From Brucella intermedia LMG 3301 (GTDB lineage Bacteria > Pseudomonadota > Alphaproteobacteria > Rhizobiales > Rhizobiaceae), in assembly GCF_000182645.1 (NCBI RefSeq), contig NZ_ACQA01000002.1, positions 124,001 to 188,000 on the forward strand: DNA of 64,000 bases, written 5' to 3'. A program made the position numbers and the translations under genes. The notes beneath the pieces are model-generated. The model worked only from the letters and a program-made list of their open reading frames with translations. It was not told the origin of the DNA and did no database searches. This document shows, one piece after another, positions 63,313 to 64,000 of this stretch (positions are counted from its first letter, which is position 1; every line of letters starts with the position of its first letter).

Positions 63313-64000
63313 CGATGGCTGGCAATTTTTCTCCGCTGGTTCTGGTGGGCGACAGCGAGCGCGTGGAAGCCGAAGCGGTCGGCGCCTATCTGGACAACTG
63401 GGCTGGCAAGGATGGTCTGCGTCTTGCGACCGCCGATGCGATCAAGGCCATTCTGGCGGGCGCGACACGGCTTGCCGGTCGCATTGCTCGCGGTTCGCTT
63501 CCCGGCGATCCGGGCAAGCTCGTCGGCGTCAACAGCGATCAGGACCAGCAGAAGTGCATCGATGTCGGTTCGCACGACCTGTTCGTCGAGCTGCTGATTG
63601 CTGCGGGCGCGGCCTCAATTCTTTCCGAAGAAGCGGACCTGCCGGTGGCTGGCAAGGCCGATGGGCTGATCGCCGTCGCCATCGACCCGCTCGACGGTTC
63701 CGGCAATGTGGGCCTCGGCGCACCGCTTGGCACGATCTTCTCGATCTTTCCCGCCGATGTGGAAGAACCGTTCCTGCAGCCCGGCAACCGCCAGCTCGCC
63801 GCCGGTTATGTGTCCTACGGCAATTCGGTCGATCTCGGCTTTTCGGTCGGCGAAGGCGTGATCTTCGCGACCTTCGATCCGGTGAGCGGGATTTTCCATA
63901 TCACGCGCCGCAATGTGACGTTGCCCGAGCGCACCTCCGATCTGGCGTTCAACGCATCCGTTTATCGCCACCTTTCGGCTGGCATGAAAGCCTATGTGGA
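63309..64000 (+). CDS. fbp: Fructose-1,6-bisphosphatase, class I-like (partial, runs off the window)
   Basis: The first 230 codons are present. The metal-binding signature is [12 protein letters not shown] (about residues 117-128), and EEADLP holds an acidic metal ligand, as in the class I FBPase/inositol-phosphatase fold. ATG 63309 overlaps the transketolase stop (ATGA). Co-expression with transketolase points to sugar-phosphate interconversion (gluconeogenesis or a Calvin-like sequence). The end of the gene lies beyond 64000. Confidence 0.9.
   Translation, partial: MTMAGNFSPLVLVGDSERVEAEAVGAYLDNWAGKDGLRLATADAIKAILAGATRLAGRIARGSLPGDPGKLVGVNSDQDQQKCIDVGSHDLFVELLIAAGAASILSEEADLPVAGKADGLIAVAIDPLDGSGNVGLGAPLGTIFSIFPADVEEPFLQPGNRQLAAGYVSYGNSVDLGFSVGEGVIFATFDPVSGIFHITRRNVTLPERTSDLAFNASVYRHLSAGMKAYV

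Overview
The window reads as a high-GC alphaproteobacterial chromosome segment, most likely Brucella/Ochrobactrum (Brucellaceae). The reasons are the gene families and their order (fused narK with narGHJI, pseudoazurin, NnrS, a BepF/BepG-like RND pump), the intergenic palindromic elements typical of Rhizobiales, and the codon style. The assignment is by recognition, not by a database search. Coding density is high, operons are tight with many ATGA overlaps, and I see no insertion sequence, prophage or CRISPR array.

Layout. (1) 1-7.5 kb (+): an operon-like run with a polar amino-acid ABC transporter, an N,N-dimethylformamidase-like protein, a class III aminotransferase, a BKACE/DUF849 enzyme broken by a +1 frameshift, a GNAT acetyltransferase, an acetylpolyamine-amidohydrolase-type deacetylase and a hotdog thioesterase. 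(2) 7.5-9.5 kb (-): beta carbonic anhydrase and an NCS2 purine/pyrimidine permease. (3) 9.8-22.8 kb: a complete selenocysteine cassette. It holds selD, a selenocysteine-encoding formate dehydrogenase (in-frame UGA at 13079 with a SECIS hairpin), its beta and gamma subunits, fdhE, selA, a Sel1-repeat protein, selB, a 35-residue candidate lipoprotein and selC (tRNA-Sec). A frameshifted transglutaminase-like gene sits inside it. (4) 22.8-28 kb (-): a secreted hydrolase, an ICMT-like methyltransferase with a membrane lipase-like protein, and a three-gene signalling operon (periplasmic Moco-fold protein without the cysteine ligand, histidine kinase, LuxR-type response regulator). (5) 28.2-28.55 kb (+): a highly structured candidate non-coding RNA ending in a strong terminator. 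(6) 28.6-35.2 kb (-): small secreted proteins, an RND efflux pump with its adaptor, and an alpha/beta hydrolase that lacks its catalytic serine.

(7) 35.6-42.7 kb: a LysR regulator, then a cluster matching Escherichia coli ynbABCD in content and protein lengths (CDP-alcohol phosphatidyltransferase, hydrolase-methyltransferase fusion, PAP2-dual-specificity phosphatase, CdsA-like enzyme) with an added acyltransferase and a small membrane protein that carries a +1 frameshift. This looks like a poorly described phospholipid or lipid-head-group pathway. (8) 42.8-43.9 kb (-): a phytase-like esterase. (9) 43.9-55.8 kb: respiratory nitrate reduction, with a Crp/Fnr regulator divergent from narK(fused)-narG-narH-narJ-narI-ppiC-DUF2478. 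Two perfect FNR boxes lie between the divergent genes. (10) 55.9-58.8 kb: a GntR regulator, a DapA-family aldolase/deaminase and an Ldh-type imino-acid reductase, probably for hydroxyproline-like substrates, with matching candidate operators at both promoters. (11) 59-60.9 kb: pseudoazurin with a perfect FNR/NnrR box, and NnrS, linked to denitrification. (12) 61-64 kb: transketolase behind a long structured leader, and the start of fructose-1,6-bisphosphatase.

The unifying theme of the larger blocks is anaerobic respiration: formate oxidation through a selenoenzyme can feed electrons to the nitrate reductase, and pseudoazurin and NnrS belong to downstream nitrogen-oxide metabolism. Three genes carry +1 indels in G/C runs. 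They could be true pseudogenes or base-calling errors.
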